Source of the DNA: Thermoplasmata archaeon
GTDB lineage: Archaea; Thermoplasmatota; Thermoplasmata; GCA-020350865
DNA: 17,830 nt
NCBI GenBank assembly: GCA_020351895.1
Contig: CP070672.1
Coordinates: 3,858,837 to 3,876,666 of the forward strand
Direction: 5' to 3'
Shown here in pieces: positions 6,840 through 13,692 of the stretch. The first letter of the stretch is position 1. Every line of letters begins with the position of its first letter. Below the pieces are notes generated by a model. The model worked only from the letters and a program-made list of their open reading frames with translations, searched no databases and had not been told where the DNA came from. The translations under genes and the position numbers were made by a program.

Positions 6840-7789
6840 TCAGGGCTGCCATAGGCACCGCTAGAATTTTGGGACTGACCAATGTTAAGATGGACACACC
6901 TCCCACAACGGCGCATTTTATGACTCCAGGAAGATGCATATTCGACTGCAAATTCTGCACGCAGGCAAGATCTTCTCATGCAGATCAGAAGTTGCTTTCC
7001 AGGATATCATGGCCTGAATACGATAAAGAGAAGGTCATTGATGCATTGAGAGATAAACAGGATAACTTCAAGCGGGTATGCCTTCAGGTCGTCCATTCGG
7101 GTGAAAATGAAGACTTCATTAGTTACGTGAAAGATATAAGGAATTCTTGCCGCCTCCCCCTCAGCGTGGATATGAAGGCTGATGACATGAGTAGCATAAA
7201 TAAACTATTTTCTGCAGGTGCCGATGTTGTGGGTCTGCCCATTGACGCAGCAAATCCTAAAATATATTCTGAGGTAAAAGGGGGCCAATTGTCCTCACAG
7301 ATAAAGCTGATATCCGAGGCTGCACGGGAATTTGAAGGCAGAATCAGTACCCACCTTATGATCGGGCTCGGTGAATCCGAAAAGGATGCGGTTTACATCT
7401 TAAGTGAGATGAACAGGATGGGAGTCACCACGGCTTTATTCGCATTTACGCCCATAAAAGGGACATCACTGGAAAATACGAGACAGCCGAGTATTAGTAG
7501 CTATAGAAGGATTCAGGTGGCGAAGTCTCTCATTGAAAACGATCTTTCACCTGGGATCAAGTATGACGATAAGGGTAATATTGTAGATTACGGTTTCGGG
7601 TGTGAAGAGCTCCAAGAGAAAATCAAAAGATCGGCGTTTATGACCAGTGGCTGTCTTGGGTGCAATCGTCCCTATTACAATGAAAGACCTGGTGGAGCCC
7701 TGTATAACTACCCATATAATCCATCGAAAGAGGAGTACAAAAAGGCACTAGAAGAGGCCATGTTCGGTTTGGAGGTTCAATATGGTTAA
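6836..7789 (+). CDS. Radical SAM protein (BioB/LipA-like), probable second subunit of LipS1/LipS2-type lipoyl synthase
   Basis: A 317-residue protein when started at ATG 6836, which overlaps the previous stop as ATGA. GGAG at 6821-6824 then lies 11 nt upstream, so this start is preferred over GTG at 6824, which has no upstream Shine-Dalgarno. The radical-SAM motif is C34-I-F-D-C38-K-F-C41, preceded by TTAHFMTPGRC. HLMIGLGESEKDAVYIL and the barrel pattern resemble biotin/lipoate synthases. C-terminal cysteines C256, C273 and C276 (SGCLGCNRPYYNERPGG) are candidate ligands for the auxiliary cluster that donates sulfur. It is a good candidate to insert one of the two sulfurs into protein-bound octanoate on GcvH. 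The two radical-SAM genes overlap and are followed by lplB with an 8-nt overlap. Alternative: another sulfur-inserting or methylthio-type radical-SAM role, less likely given the neighbours. Confidence 0.85.
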   Translation: MIRAAIGTARILGLTNVKMDTPPTTAHFMTPGRCIFDCKFCTQARSSHADQKLLSRISWPEYDKEKVIDALRDKQDNFKRVCLQVVHSGENEDFISYVKDIRNSCRLPLSVDMKADDMSSINKLFSAGADVVGLPIDAANPKIYSEVKGGQLSSQIKLISEAAREFEGRISTHLMIGLGESEKDAVYILSEMNRMGVTTALFAFTPIKGTSLENTRQPSISSYRRIQVAKSLIENDLSPGIKYDDKGNIVDYGFGCEELQEKIKRSAFMTSGCLGCNRPYYNERPGGALYNYPYNPSKEEYKKALEEAMFGLEVQYG

Positions 7790-8075
7790 GATCGGGAATT
7801 ACACATACAAGGTCCCAAACGGGAAATTGCTAAAAATCACGGTGGAATTCCAAGGTAAAAGGATAGAGAGGGTGATGATAAAGGGTGATTTCTTTATCCA
7901 CCCCGAGGAGAGCCTCGATGAGTTGGAAATTAAACTGAGAGGAGTTGCATACGAAAGGAAGGTCATATCGGATATTGTGGGAGAATATTTTGAAAAGGAG
8001 GGTTTAATAGCCTTCGGAATCACTCCGAAAGCGGTGGTGGATTCAATAATGAAGTGTAGGGAGGTAGGAGATTGA
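7782..8075 (+). CDS. lplB: Lipoate-protein ligase small subunit (C-terminal domain), LplB type
   Basis: A 97-residue stand-alone version of the C-terminal accessory domain of bacterial lipoate-protein ligase A. Characteristic features are the YKVPNGKLLKITVEFQGKRIERVMIKGDFF strands and the helical LDELEIKLRGVAYE...ITPKAVVDSIMKC region. In archaeal split ligases such as that of Thermoplasma, this subunit is needed with LplA to adenylate and transfer the acyl group. GGAGG at 7771-7775 lies 6 nt from the ATG, and the gene overlaps the preceding radical-SAM gene by 8 nt. It ends TGA, overlapping the TTG start of lplA. In this operon the C-terminal domain gene precedes the catalytic-domain gene. 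Confidence 0.93.
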   Translation: MVKIGNYTYKVPNGKLLKITVEFQGKRIERVMIKGDFFIHPEESLDELEIKLRGVAYERKVISDIVGEYFEKEGLIAFGITPKAVVDSIMKCREVGD

Positions 8076-8830
8076 AATGGAGATTGCTACTATCAGGTCA
8101 TAACGATGCTCAGACGAACATGTCAATCGACGAATCCATAATGGTGCATGTGGGTCAGGATTATTCACCTCCAACCATAAGATTGTACGGATGGTTGCCC
8201 CCTGCGGTTTCCATTGGTTACTTCCAGGGCCTTGCTGAGGAGGTGGACCTTGAAAAATGCAAGGACCTTGGTATCGATTATATCAGGAGGATTACAGGTG
8301 GTGGTGCCGTGTTTCACGAGCACGAAGTCACATATAGCCTAACGATTCCTGAGATCGATCCATTGATACCCCATAATGTTCTTGATTCCTATAAGGTCAT
8401 ATGCCAGGGAATAATAGAGGGATTGGGCTCCCTTGGAATTGGTGCCGAATTCGTTCCCCTCAATGACATAATAGTGGGAGGAAAAAAGATATCAGGTAGC
8501 GCTCAGACAAGGCGCAATCATACGGTTTTACAGCATGGAACGGTACTCATTGATACAGATGTTGATAAGATGTTTTCAATCCTAAAAGTACCCTCCGAGA
8601 AGATCAAGGATAAGCTGATTTCGGATGTAAAGGAAAGGGTCACCAGTATAAACAGTGCACTTGGTAAAGAGGTGGATTTTAATAAGGTGTGCTTGCAACT
8701 TGCAAAGGGCTTCGAAAGATCCTTAGGTATAGAGTTGCAGGAAGGCGAGTTGAAGGATACGGAAATTACACTGGCTAATGAGATAAAGAGGGACAGATAC
8801 GCAAATCCTCAATGGAATCACAGAAAATAA
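8072..8830 (+). CDS. lplA: Lipoate/octanoate-protein ligase catalytic subunit, LplA type
   Basis: A 252-residue catalytic domain of the BPL/LPL family. Signature segments are WRLLLSGHNDAQTNMSIDES, the acyl-binding RRITGGGAVFHEHEVTYSL (R72-L90) and NDIIVGGKKISGSAQTRR, with K139 as the catalytic lysine, and QHGTVLID. It attaches lipoate or octanoate to K62 of GcvH using ATP, together with LplB. The start is TTG at 8072 (TTGA overlap with lplB), supported by an AGGGAGGTAGGAG region just upstream and by the first conserved residues WRLL; the nearby ATG at 8077 is out of frame. It is the last gene of the operon, followed by T-runs. If the upstream radical-SAM pair is a lipoyl synthase, its natural substrate may be octanoate. 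That cannot be decided from sequence. Confidence 0.95.
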   Translation: MKWRLLLSGHNDAQTNMSIDESIMVHVGQDYSPPTIRLYGWLPPAVSIGYFQGLAEEVDLEKCKDLGIDYIRRITGGGAVFHEHEVTYSLTIPEIDPLIPHNVLDSYKVICQGIIEGLGSLGIGAEFVPLNDIIVGGKKISGSAQTRRNHTVLQHGTVLIDTDVDKMFSILKVPSEKIKDKLISDVKERVTSINSALGKEVDFNKVCLQLAKGFERSLGIELQEGELKDTEITLANEIKRDRYANPQWNHRK

Positions 8831-8836
8831 AGAAGG

Positions 8837-8875
8837 TTTTTTAAATAGAGTCTTTTTTCATTTCCGAAAAAAAAA
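8837..8875. terminator. Bidirectional terminator between convergent genes
   Basis: Two T6 tracts (8837-8842 and 8853-8858) can end the gcvH-lplA transcript. An A9 tract (8867-8875), which is T9 on the minus strand, directly follows the stop codon of the minus-strand gene. The whole intergenic gap is only 45 nt. Confidence 0.6.
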
Positions 8876-9565
8876 TTAGCGTCTTTCTTTCTCTAAAATC
8901 TCCCTTATCCTCCGCAGTTCTTTTAGCATTTCATCCTGAGTATCCGATACAGGGATGGCCATAGAAGGGGTTCCAGATGAAGCAGAAGGTGATCCTGCAC
9001 CTTCTGCCTTTGGAACATAAGCACCAGGCATAACCATGCCAAGACCGTTGCCCCTGAGCCTGTGTACCTTGCTCATTATCGCCTCTTGAAAGGGTTTTGG
9101 ATCCGAAAGACCGGGAATCGAACCTTCTGCTGCAAATGCCGAGGCCGCCCCTCCGAACCTTGCCCCTACGCTTCCAGTTCCTGCCGTGAATATATTCAAA
9201 ATATGAAGGCCCAGTAGCATATCAATTGGACCACGGGTCATACTTGTATGCTGGATTCTCTCGTAGGGTATCACCACATTCCGTTTCCATAGAATCCCTC
9301 TGTTTATGTAGACAGCATCCCCACCGATTCGGAATAGATAGCGGTTGTAGAACATGATCGCCCAGGTGATTATAATGGACACCAATAAAATGATTATTAG
9401 GACCAGGACAAGGAAGAATATATCAAGAGGTACGTCACCACTTAGTATCATGGCAAGCCATGGTAAAACCAGGAAGATTATGAAAAACGAGACACCTATT
9501 ATGGGCTTGATGATCAGTGCGATCTTGGCATTTGGGTGGAGTTGAAGCCATTTTTCCTCTTCCAT
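8876..9565 (-). CDS. Membrane protein with bacterial PH domain (bPH2/DUF304-like)
   Basis: A 229-residue protein. Two hydrophobic helices (about residues 17-41 and 48-71) are followed by a bPH2-type domain (about 73-165) with the family-like run INRGILWKRNVVIPYERIQHT and PIDMLLGLHILNIFTAGTG. In this family that is a beta-sandwich PH fold next to the membrane. A Gly/Ala/Pro/Ser-rich linker leads to an amphipathic, charged tail (DEMLKELRRIREILEKERR, about 210-229) that could form a coiled coil. The function of bPH2 membrane proteins is largely unknown; roles in membrane stress or as partners of similar proteins have been suggested. AAGGAGGGA lies just before the start on the minus strand. It is the second gene of a two-gene minus-strand unit, 11 nt after its partner, which has a similar helix-helix-domain plan. 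Confidence 0.85.
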   Translation of the reverse strand: MEEEKWLQLHPNAKIALIIKPIIGVSFFIIFLVLPWLAMILSGDVPLDIFFLVLVLIIILLVSIIITWAIMFYNRYLFRIGGDAVYINRGILWKRNVVIPYERIQHTSMTRGPIDMLLGLHILNIFTAGTGSVGARFGGAASAFAAEGSIPGLSDPKPFQEAIMSKVHRLRGNGLGMVMPGAYVPKAEGAGSPSASSGTPSMAIPVSDTQDEMLKELRRIREILEKERR

Positions 9566-9576
9566 TCAATCCCTCC

Positions 9577-10107
9577 TTATTCGCTGATTTCTATTCTTAG
9601 TCGAGGATGGGCCTTATGTATGCTGTCGAGGATATTCCCTGCCTCCTTGGAATTTCTATCGTACTTCTTAGGATAGTTTCTTCTCTGATTGGTTATGGCC
9701 ACAAGAATATCTTGGTCATCCGATTTATGGGCTCTTATCAACCTTATGCTGTTGAGGTTACCGTAATTTATGAAGGGTTGTTTTCTCCAGAGGATCCTGT
9801 CAAAAGACGTTGTTGGCATGAGTATCCCCTTTTCGTACACTTTGATTGGCAAGAACTGGGTGATCTCGGCCCTTAGCATTTTATCGATTAGGACCAGGGA
9901 AATTAATGTAAGGATTAAAGATACCACCAGCCCTATTCCCAACCAAAGAGCACCAACACCCCTCCAAGCTTGAACTCCATAGGTAGTCCAAGTTATTATC
10001 AGGATAAGGAAACTCACAAATATTCCAATATGGTTCACACTCAGCTCGGCCTGGGCCCTTCTTTCTTGTATTTCTTCCTCATAAACCAGCCTTCCAGTCT
10101 CTCCCAT
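9577..10107 (-). CDS. Two-helix membrane protein with cytoplasmic PH-like domain
   Basis: A 176-residue protein. A charged N-terminus (EEEIQERRAQAE) is followed by two transmembrane helices (about 26-46 and 51-74), then a soluble region with a PH-like strand pattern (LPIKVYEKGILMP...FINYGNLNSIRLIRA) and a C-terminal helix. The plan parallels the adjacent bPH2 protein, so the two probably form a pair or complex at the membrane. It is the first gene of the unit. GGAGAG lies 4 nt before the ATG, and a TATA-like box sits about 40 nt upstream on the minus strand. The family call is tentative because the similarity is to a general pattern, not a catalytic motif. No catalytic residues are seen and the function is unknown. 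Confidence 0.8.
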   Translation of the reverse strand: MGETGRLVYEEEIQERRAQAELSVNHIGIFVSFLILIITWTTYGVQAWRGVGALWLGIGLVVSLILTLISLVLIDKMLRAEITQFLPIKVYEKGILMPTTSFDRILWRKQPFINYGNLNSIRLIRAHKSDDQDILVAITNQRRNYPKKYDRNSKEAGNILDSIHKAHPRLRIEISE

Positions 10108-10137
10108 TGTCTCTCCATGGCTATTATCATGTTACTT

Positions 10138-10153
10138 ATTAATAAATATATCG
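10138..10153 (-). promoter_or_regulatory. Candidate promoter of the minus-strand PH-like pair
   Basis: Read on the minus strand this is GATATATTTATTAATA, a TATA-type box. Its centre is about 40 nt before the ATG at 10107, so the expected start would leave a short leader containing GGAGAG. Confidence 0.45.
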
Positions 10154-10192
10154 TGGGAAGTCCCTGGGAGCCTCGGTGTATCAAGGGGTAAC

Positions 10193-10200
10193 AATTAATA
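10193..10200 (+). promoter_or_regulatory. Candidate promoter of the M28 peptidase gene (leaderless)
   Basis: AATTAATA is centred about 29 nt before the ATG at 10226. No Shine-Dalgarno sequence lies between them, so a leaderless mRNA is likely. The divergent promoter of the PH-like pair lies about 40 nt away. Between them is a small palindrome GGGA-AG-TCCC (10155-10164) of unknown significance. Confidence 0.4.
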
Positions 10201-10225
10201 CCACAAAAATAATATCTTATTTGTA

Positions 10226-11632
10226 ATGACAAAGAAAATCAAGATATCGGCATTCCTTTTGATAATAATAATCATAATCGCAGCTGTAGGAGTCTATGCC
10301 TTCAATCAAATTCAGAATCGTGACAATTACAGGATCATATCCTTTGATTCAGAAAGAGCCTACAATGATGTAGAAGCATTGATATCCATTGGGCCGAGAT
10401 TGTCTGGTACAGACGAGGAGTATCGAGGAGCCGTGTACATAAAAAGGCAGTTCGAGGAAGCTGGACTGTATGATGTCCATATCGAAGATTACGAGGTTTT
10501 ACTCTACGAGGTCAATTTCGCAAGCGTTTCATTGATTCATTATCTCCCCCTTGGAACCCTTCCAAATCCCATGGAGTATCCTGTGGAATACATGCACACA
10601 GTGGATTTCGTTGTCCAGGGCTATTCTGGATCCTATGAATGGTCCAGTTATTCCGATGATCTAGAGATGATTGTGATTGAGGATGACAGCAATGATGGAG
10701 AGTGGGAGGATGCCCAGGATAAGGCCGCCATAATCACAGGTGAGGCGGGCTGGGCATCCAATACAGAGCTGTTTTTCAAGGCATCTGATTTCGGAGTTGC
10801 GGCTCTGATACTTCACAGGGCAGACAATGACCTGGAGATGGGCCATGTTCCTATCAGCAAATCCACTGGGCTGCCCTCTGGTAAATCCATTTATCCCGAT
10901 ATCCCCTTTTTCATGGTTTCCGAGGATATGGGAGATGATATGAAGGAGGGTATAAATTCTGGTATGAAATTGAGATTGAATTTCGATGTTATTGTGGAGA
11001 TGAGGGATACAAGGGTCGTGTTAGGTGATGTCAGAGGATCTGAAAAACCTGAAAAATTCGTAATGCTTGGAGGCCACCATGATACTGTTTACAATGGTCC
11101 TGGTGCCGTGGATAATACAGTGGGTACGGTGACAGTGATAGAACTGGCAAGACAATTGGCAAGAACCAATCCAAAAAGGACGATACGCCTTGCCACCTGG
11201 GGAGGAGAGGAGGAAGGCCTTTGGGGTTCTAGACTGTACAACGAAGCCCATGAAGAGGATGTACTTAGAAACTGCATGTCCTATTTGAATTTCGATATGA
11301 ATAACATCGACTTAATGCGAGGAAAAGACGTTTCATTATTGGTTACGGATAATGGCTCCATCAAACACATGGAGGCCATAAGTAGTCAACTGATGAGAAA
11401 CGAACCTGAACTGAAGAAATACAATGTTGATATCATCTATTACAATTTATTGAAAATTGGTAGTGATCACTTGCCATTTCTGAGAAATGGAATCGACGTA
11501 GCAGCAAGTTTCGGTTCCGAATCCTATGAATATCACACATATCTCGATAATATAGATCATGTGAACACAGAGTCATTATCTGTTAGCGGGAGAATATTTG
11601 GAAGCTATGCACTTTACCTTGCAGACAAATGA
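10226..11632 (+). CDS. Membrane-anchored M28-family zinc aminopeptidase with PA-like insert
   Basis: A 468-residue protein. An N-terminal signal anchor (about residues 6-26, very rich in Ile) places the rest outside the membrane. After a helical segment (VEALISIGPRLSGTDEEYRGA) comes an insert (about 115-250) that looks like a protease-associated domain. The peptidase domain follows. Its co-catalytic zinc ligands can be read as H284 (GGHHD), D296 (GAVDNTVG), E329 with general base E328 (WGGEEEGLWGS), D357 (NFDMN) and H415 (GSDHLPF), a complete M28 set. The likely role is trimming amino acids from extracellular peptides. The usual DNASG is DNTVG here, a mild change. There is no Shine-Dalgarno, so a leaderless start is likely. 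It ends 18 nt before moeA; cotranscription is possible, but no functional link to molybdenum cofactor is evident. Confidence 0.93.
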   Translation: MTKKIKISAFLLIIIIIIAAVGVYAFNQIQNRDNYRIISFDSERAYNDVEALISIGPRLSGTDEEYRGAVYIKRQFEEAGLYDVHIEDYEVLLYEVNFASVSLIHYLPLGTLPNPMEYPVEYMHTVDFVVQGYSGSYEWSSYSDDLEMIVIEDDSNDGEWEDAQDKAAIITGEAGWASNTELFFKASDFGVAALILHRADNDLEMGHVPISKSTGLPSGKSIYPDIPFFMVSEDMGDDMKEGINSGMKLRLNFDVIVEMRDTRVVLGDVRGSEKPEKFVMLGGHHDTVYNGPGAVDNTVGTVTVIELARQLARTNPKRTIRLATWGGEEEGLWGSRLYNEAHEEDVLRNCMSYLNFDMNNIDLMRGKDVSLLVTDNGSIKHMEAISSQLMRNEPELKKYNVDIIYYNLLKIGSDHLPFLRNGIDVAASFGSESYEYHTYLDNIDHVNTESLSVSGRIFGSYALYLADK

Positions 11633-11650
11633 TTTTTAGGGGGCGAAGGT

Positions 11651-12871
11651 TTGGATAAGAAATCTTTACGGCCATTTAAATCGCTGATATCTTTTGACGA
11701 GGCCCAGAAAATTTCCTTGGAAGCGGCAAGGCCAATTTCCAGGGTAGAGGTAATTGATGTTCAAAACGCAATTGGAAGGGTGTTGTCGGGGGAAGTTGTG
11801 GCAGAAATCGCGGTCCCTCCCTTTGATCGGGCTGCCATGGATGGTTATGCAGTCGTGGCATCAGACACGTTTGGCTCCGACCAGTTCACACCGAAGATTC
11901 TAAAGATAGTGGGCTCTGTGCATGCAGGAGAGGTTCCTGACAGGGATATCTCACAGGGACAATGCATGGAGATAGCCACGGGAGCCAAGATACCCAAGGG
12001 TGCCGATGCCGTTGTCATGATGGAGGACACAGAAAAAGAGAGCGAAGAAGTTAAGGTCTTCAAACCGGTGTATCCTGAGGCCAATCTGTCCAAGAGGGGT
12101 TCAGATATTGCAAAGGGTGAGGTCATTCTCAGGGATGGGGAGGTTCTCAATCCCAGTAAAATCGGAGTTTTGGCATCCCTTGGCCTTGAGGTTGTAAAGG
12201 TATATGAAAGACCCAAGGTAGCAATAATTCCAACAGGCAATGAAGTTGAAGAAATCGGAAAGGAATTAAAAGAGGGGCAGGTTTACAATTCAAATTCATA
12301 TGCCCTAGCATCAATAACCGGCGAAAACGGTGGAATACCCAAAAGAATGGATATTGTTGAGGACACCTTTGAAGCCATAAAAACTTCCATTAAGAAGGCG
12401 TTGTCCATGGATTTTGTTGTTTTGAGTGGTGGAAGTTCTGTTGGAGAGAGGGATGTGCTGGTGGATGTTATTGAGGATATGGGCAAGGTTCTTTTCCATG
12501 GAGTCCAGGTCAAACCTGGCAAGCCTCTTCTTCTCGGTCTAGTTGATAATAAGCTCGTTCTCGGAACACCTGGTTATCCCACGGCTTGCCTCATAGATGG
12601 ATATGTTTTCATGGCCCCCATAATCAGGATCCTGGCACATCTTCCAAAAATAGATAGGCAGAAGGTAAAGGCGAAGATTTCCAGGAGGGTGGTCTCCACT
12701 CTGGGAAGGCAGCAGTTTTTGACCGTGAAGCTGAAGGATGATGAAGCCATCCCTGTATTCAAGGAATCAGGTGCAATAACAAGCATGGCCGAGGCCCACG
12801 GTTATGTGGAGATTGCGGCAAATGTGGATCTTTTGGAGAAGGGTGACGAGGTCGATGTATTTCTTTTTTAG
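11651..12871 (+). CDS. moeA: Molybdopterin molybdenumtransferase (MoeA)
   Basis: A 406-residue MoeA, the usual length. It inserts molybdate (or tungstate in archaea that use it) into adenylylated molybdopterin. Visible landmarks are VPPFDRAAMDGYAV (55-68), EIATGAKIPKGADAVVMMED, the MPT-binding MoCF-domain segment VVLSGGSSVGERD (257-268), VKPGKPLLLG (287-296) and GTPGYP (305-310), then the C-terminal beta-barrel domain. The start is TTG at 11651, because the conserved N-terminal helix begins directly after it. The purine-rich GGGGGCGAAGG just upstream is a poorly spaced ribosome-binding site. It is followed by the mobB-type gene and probably cotranscribed with it. Many archaea have two MoeA paralogues, and which metal this one handles cannot be read. 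Confidence 0.96.
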   Translation: MDKKSLRPFKSLISFDEAQKISLEAARPISRVEVIDVQNAIGRVLSGEVVAEIAVPPFDRAAMDGYAVVASDTFGSDQFTPKILKIVGSVHAGEVPDRDISQGQCMEIATGAKIPKGADAVVMMEDTEKESEEVKVFKPVYPEANLSKRGSDIAKGEVILRDGEVLNPSKIGVLASLGLEVVKVYERPKVAIIPTGNEVEEIGKELKEGQVYNSNSYALASITGENGGIPKRMDIVEDTFEAIKTSIKKALSMDFVVLSGGSSVGERDVLVDVIEDMGKVLFHGVQVKPGKPLLLGLVDNKLVLGTPGYPTACLIDGYVFMAPIIRILAHLPKIDRQKVKAKISRRVVSTLGRQQFLTVKLKDDEAIPVFKESGAITSMAEAHGYVEIAANVDLLEKGDEVDVFLF

Positions 12872-12883
12872 GAGGCGATGCAG

Positions 12884-13579
12884 ATGATATTGAATACTTA
12901 CGGTGAATCGAACACTGGAAAGACCCTTTTGATCGAGAAACTCATTGGAGCATTGAAAGAAAAAGGTTATGGTGTAGGTACCGTGAAGAACATCAAGAAA
13001 GAGGACTTCACAATTGACATTGAGGGTAAGGACACATGGAGGCATTCAAAGGCTGGATCAAAGGTGGTTGTCGCCAAATCCAAATCTGAGGTGGCTTTCC
13101 TTGTTAACGATGGTATGCGTCCCGAGGAAGTGATAGACGTCATGAAAAATATTGCAGGGCTTGATATTATTATTGTGGAAGGATATTGGGATTATGAGGG
13201 TCCAAAGGTTGCTGTGGGCGAAATAGAAGAAAGACCTGGAATGGTAATAAGATACAAGGACGATTTCAATGAGATCCTCGACTATACCATTGAGGGTATA
13301 GAGGTCGAATACTTGAAAAAAAAGTTGCCTGGATTGGACTGCGGAAAATGCGGCATGGAGACATGTAAGGAGCTAGCACTATCCATTCGGATGAAAAAAA
13401 ATGAATTTGACGATTGCTATTATTTCTCGGAAAAAAGGGTTTCTATGGCTGTGGATGGGAAAGAGATACCTTTGGGTAAATTCGCAAAGGATATAGTTGC
13501 TGGTACAATCGAGGGAATGGTGTCCTCACTTAAAGGAGTTGAAGAAGCAAAGGACATTACTATCGAGATAAAAGGATAG
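12884..13579 (+). CDS. mobB: MobB-type molybdopterin-guanine dinucleotide GTPase with C-terminal Fe-S motif
   Basis: A 231-residue protein in two parts. Residues 1 to about 145 are a P-loop GTPase of the MobB family: Walker A G7-E-S-N-T-G-K-T14 (with S/N in place of the usual GSGKT), then TVKNIKKEDFTIDIEGKDTWRH and a Walker-B-like LDIIIVEGYW. Residues about 148-231 carry C153-x2-C156-x4-C161-x16-C178 (GLDCGKCGMETCKELA), a [4Fe-4S]-type binding motif like that of PF04060 domains. ATG 12884 is preferred because GGAGG at 12871-12875 is then 8 nt away; ATG at 12878 would leave only 2 nt. The gene starts 12 nt after moeA. MobB assists MobA in adding GMP to molybdopterin; the Fe-S addition suggests redox-dependent or cluster-related control. 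The Fe-S role is inferred. Confidence 0.9.
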   Translation: MILNTYGESNTGKTLLIEKLIGALKEKGYGVGTVKNIKKEDFTIDIEGKDTWRHSKAGSKVVVAKSKSEVAFLVNDGMRPEEVIDVMKNIAGLDIIIVEGYWDYEGPKVAVGEIEERPGMVIRYKDDFNEILDYTIEGIEVEYLKKKLPGLDCGKCGMETCKELALSIRMKKNEFDDCYYFSEKRVSMAVDGKEIPLGKFAKDIVAGTIEGMVSSLKGVEEAKDITIEIKG

Positions 13580-13647
13580 AGGCCAATTTTTCATAAACCC
13601 TGTTCTATATTGTTTAAATAATTGTCTAAAAAGTGTTCCAATCTTAA

Positions 13648-13655
13648 TTTATATA
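13648..13655 (+). promoter_or_regulatory. Promoter of the VIT-VWA gene
   Basis: TTTATATA is preceded by AATCTTAA. A start about 26 nt downstream (near 13677) leaves a leader of about 15 nt with a GGTGAT ribosome-binding site (13684-13689) before the TTG at 13693. Confidence 0.55.
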
Positions 13656-13692
13656 CTCCTCTTTATATGAAAACCCAATAAGTGGTGATAAA

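Noticed and set aside
12878..12883. ATG start for the mobB-type gene
   Set aside because: It sits only 2 nt after GGAGG; the in-frame ATG at 12884 has the normal 8-nt spacing and starts at the first conserved strand.
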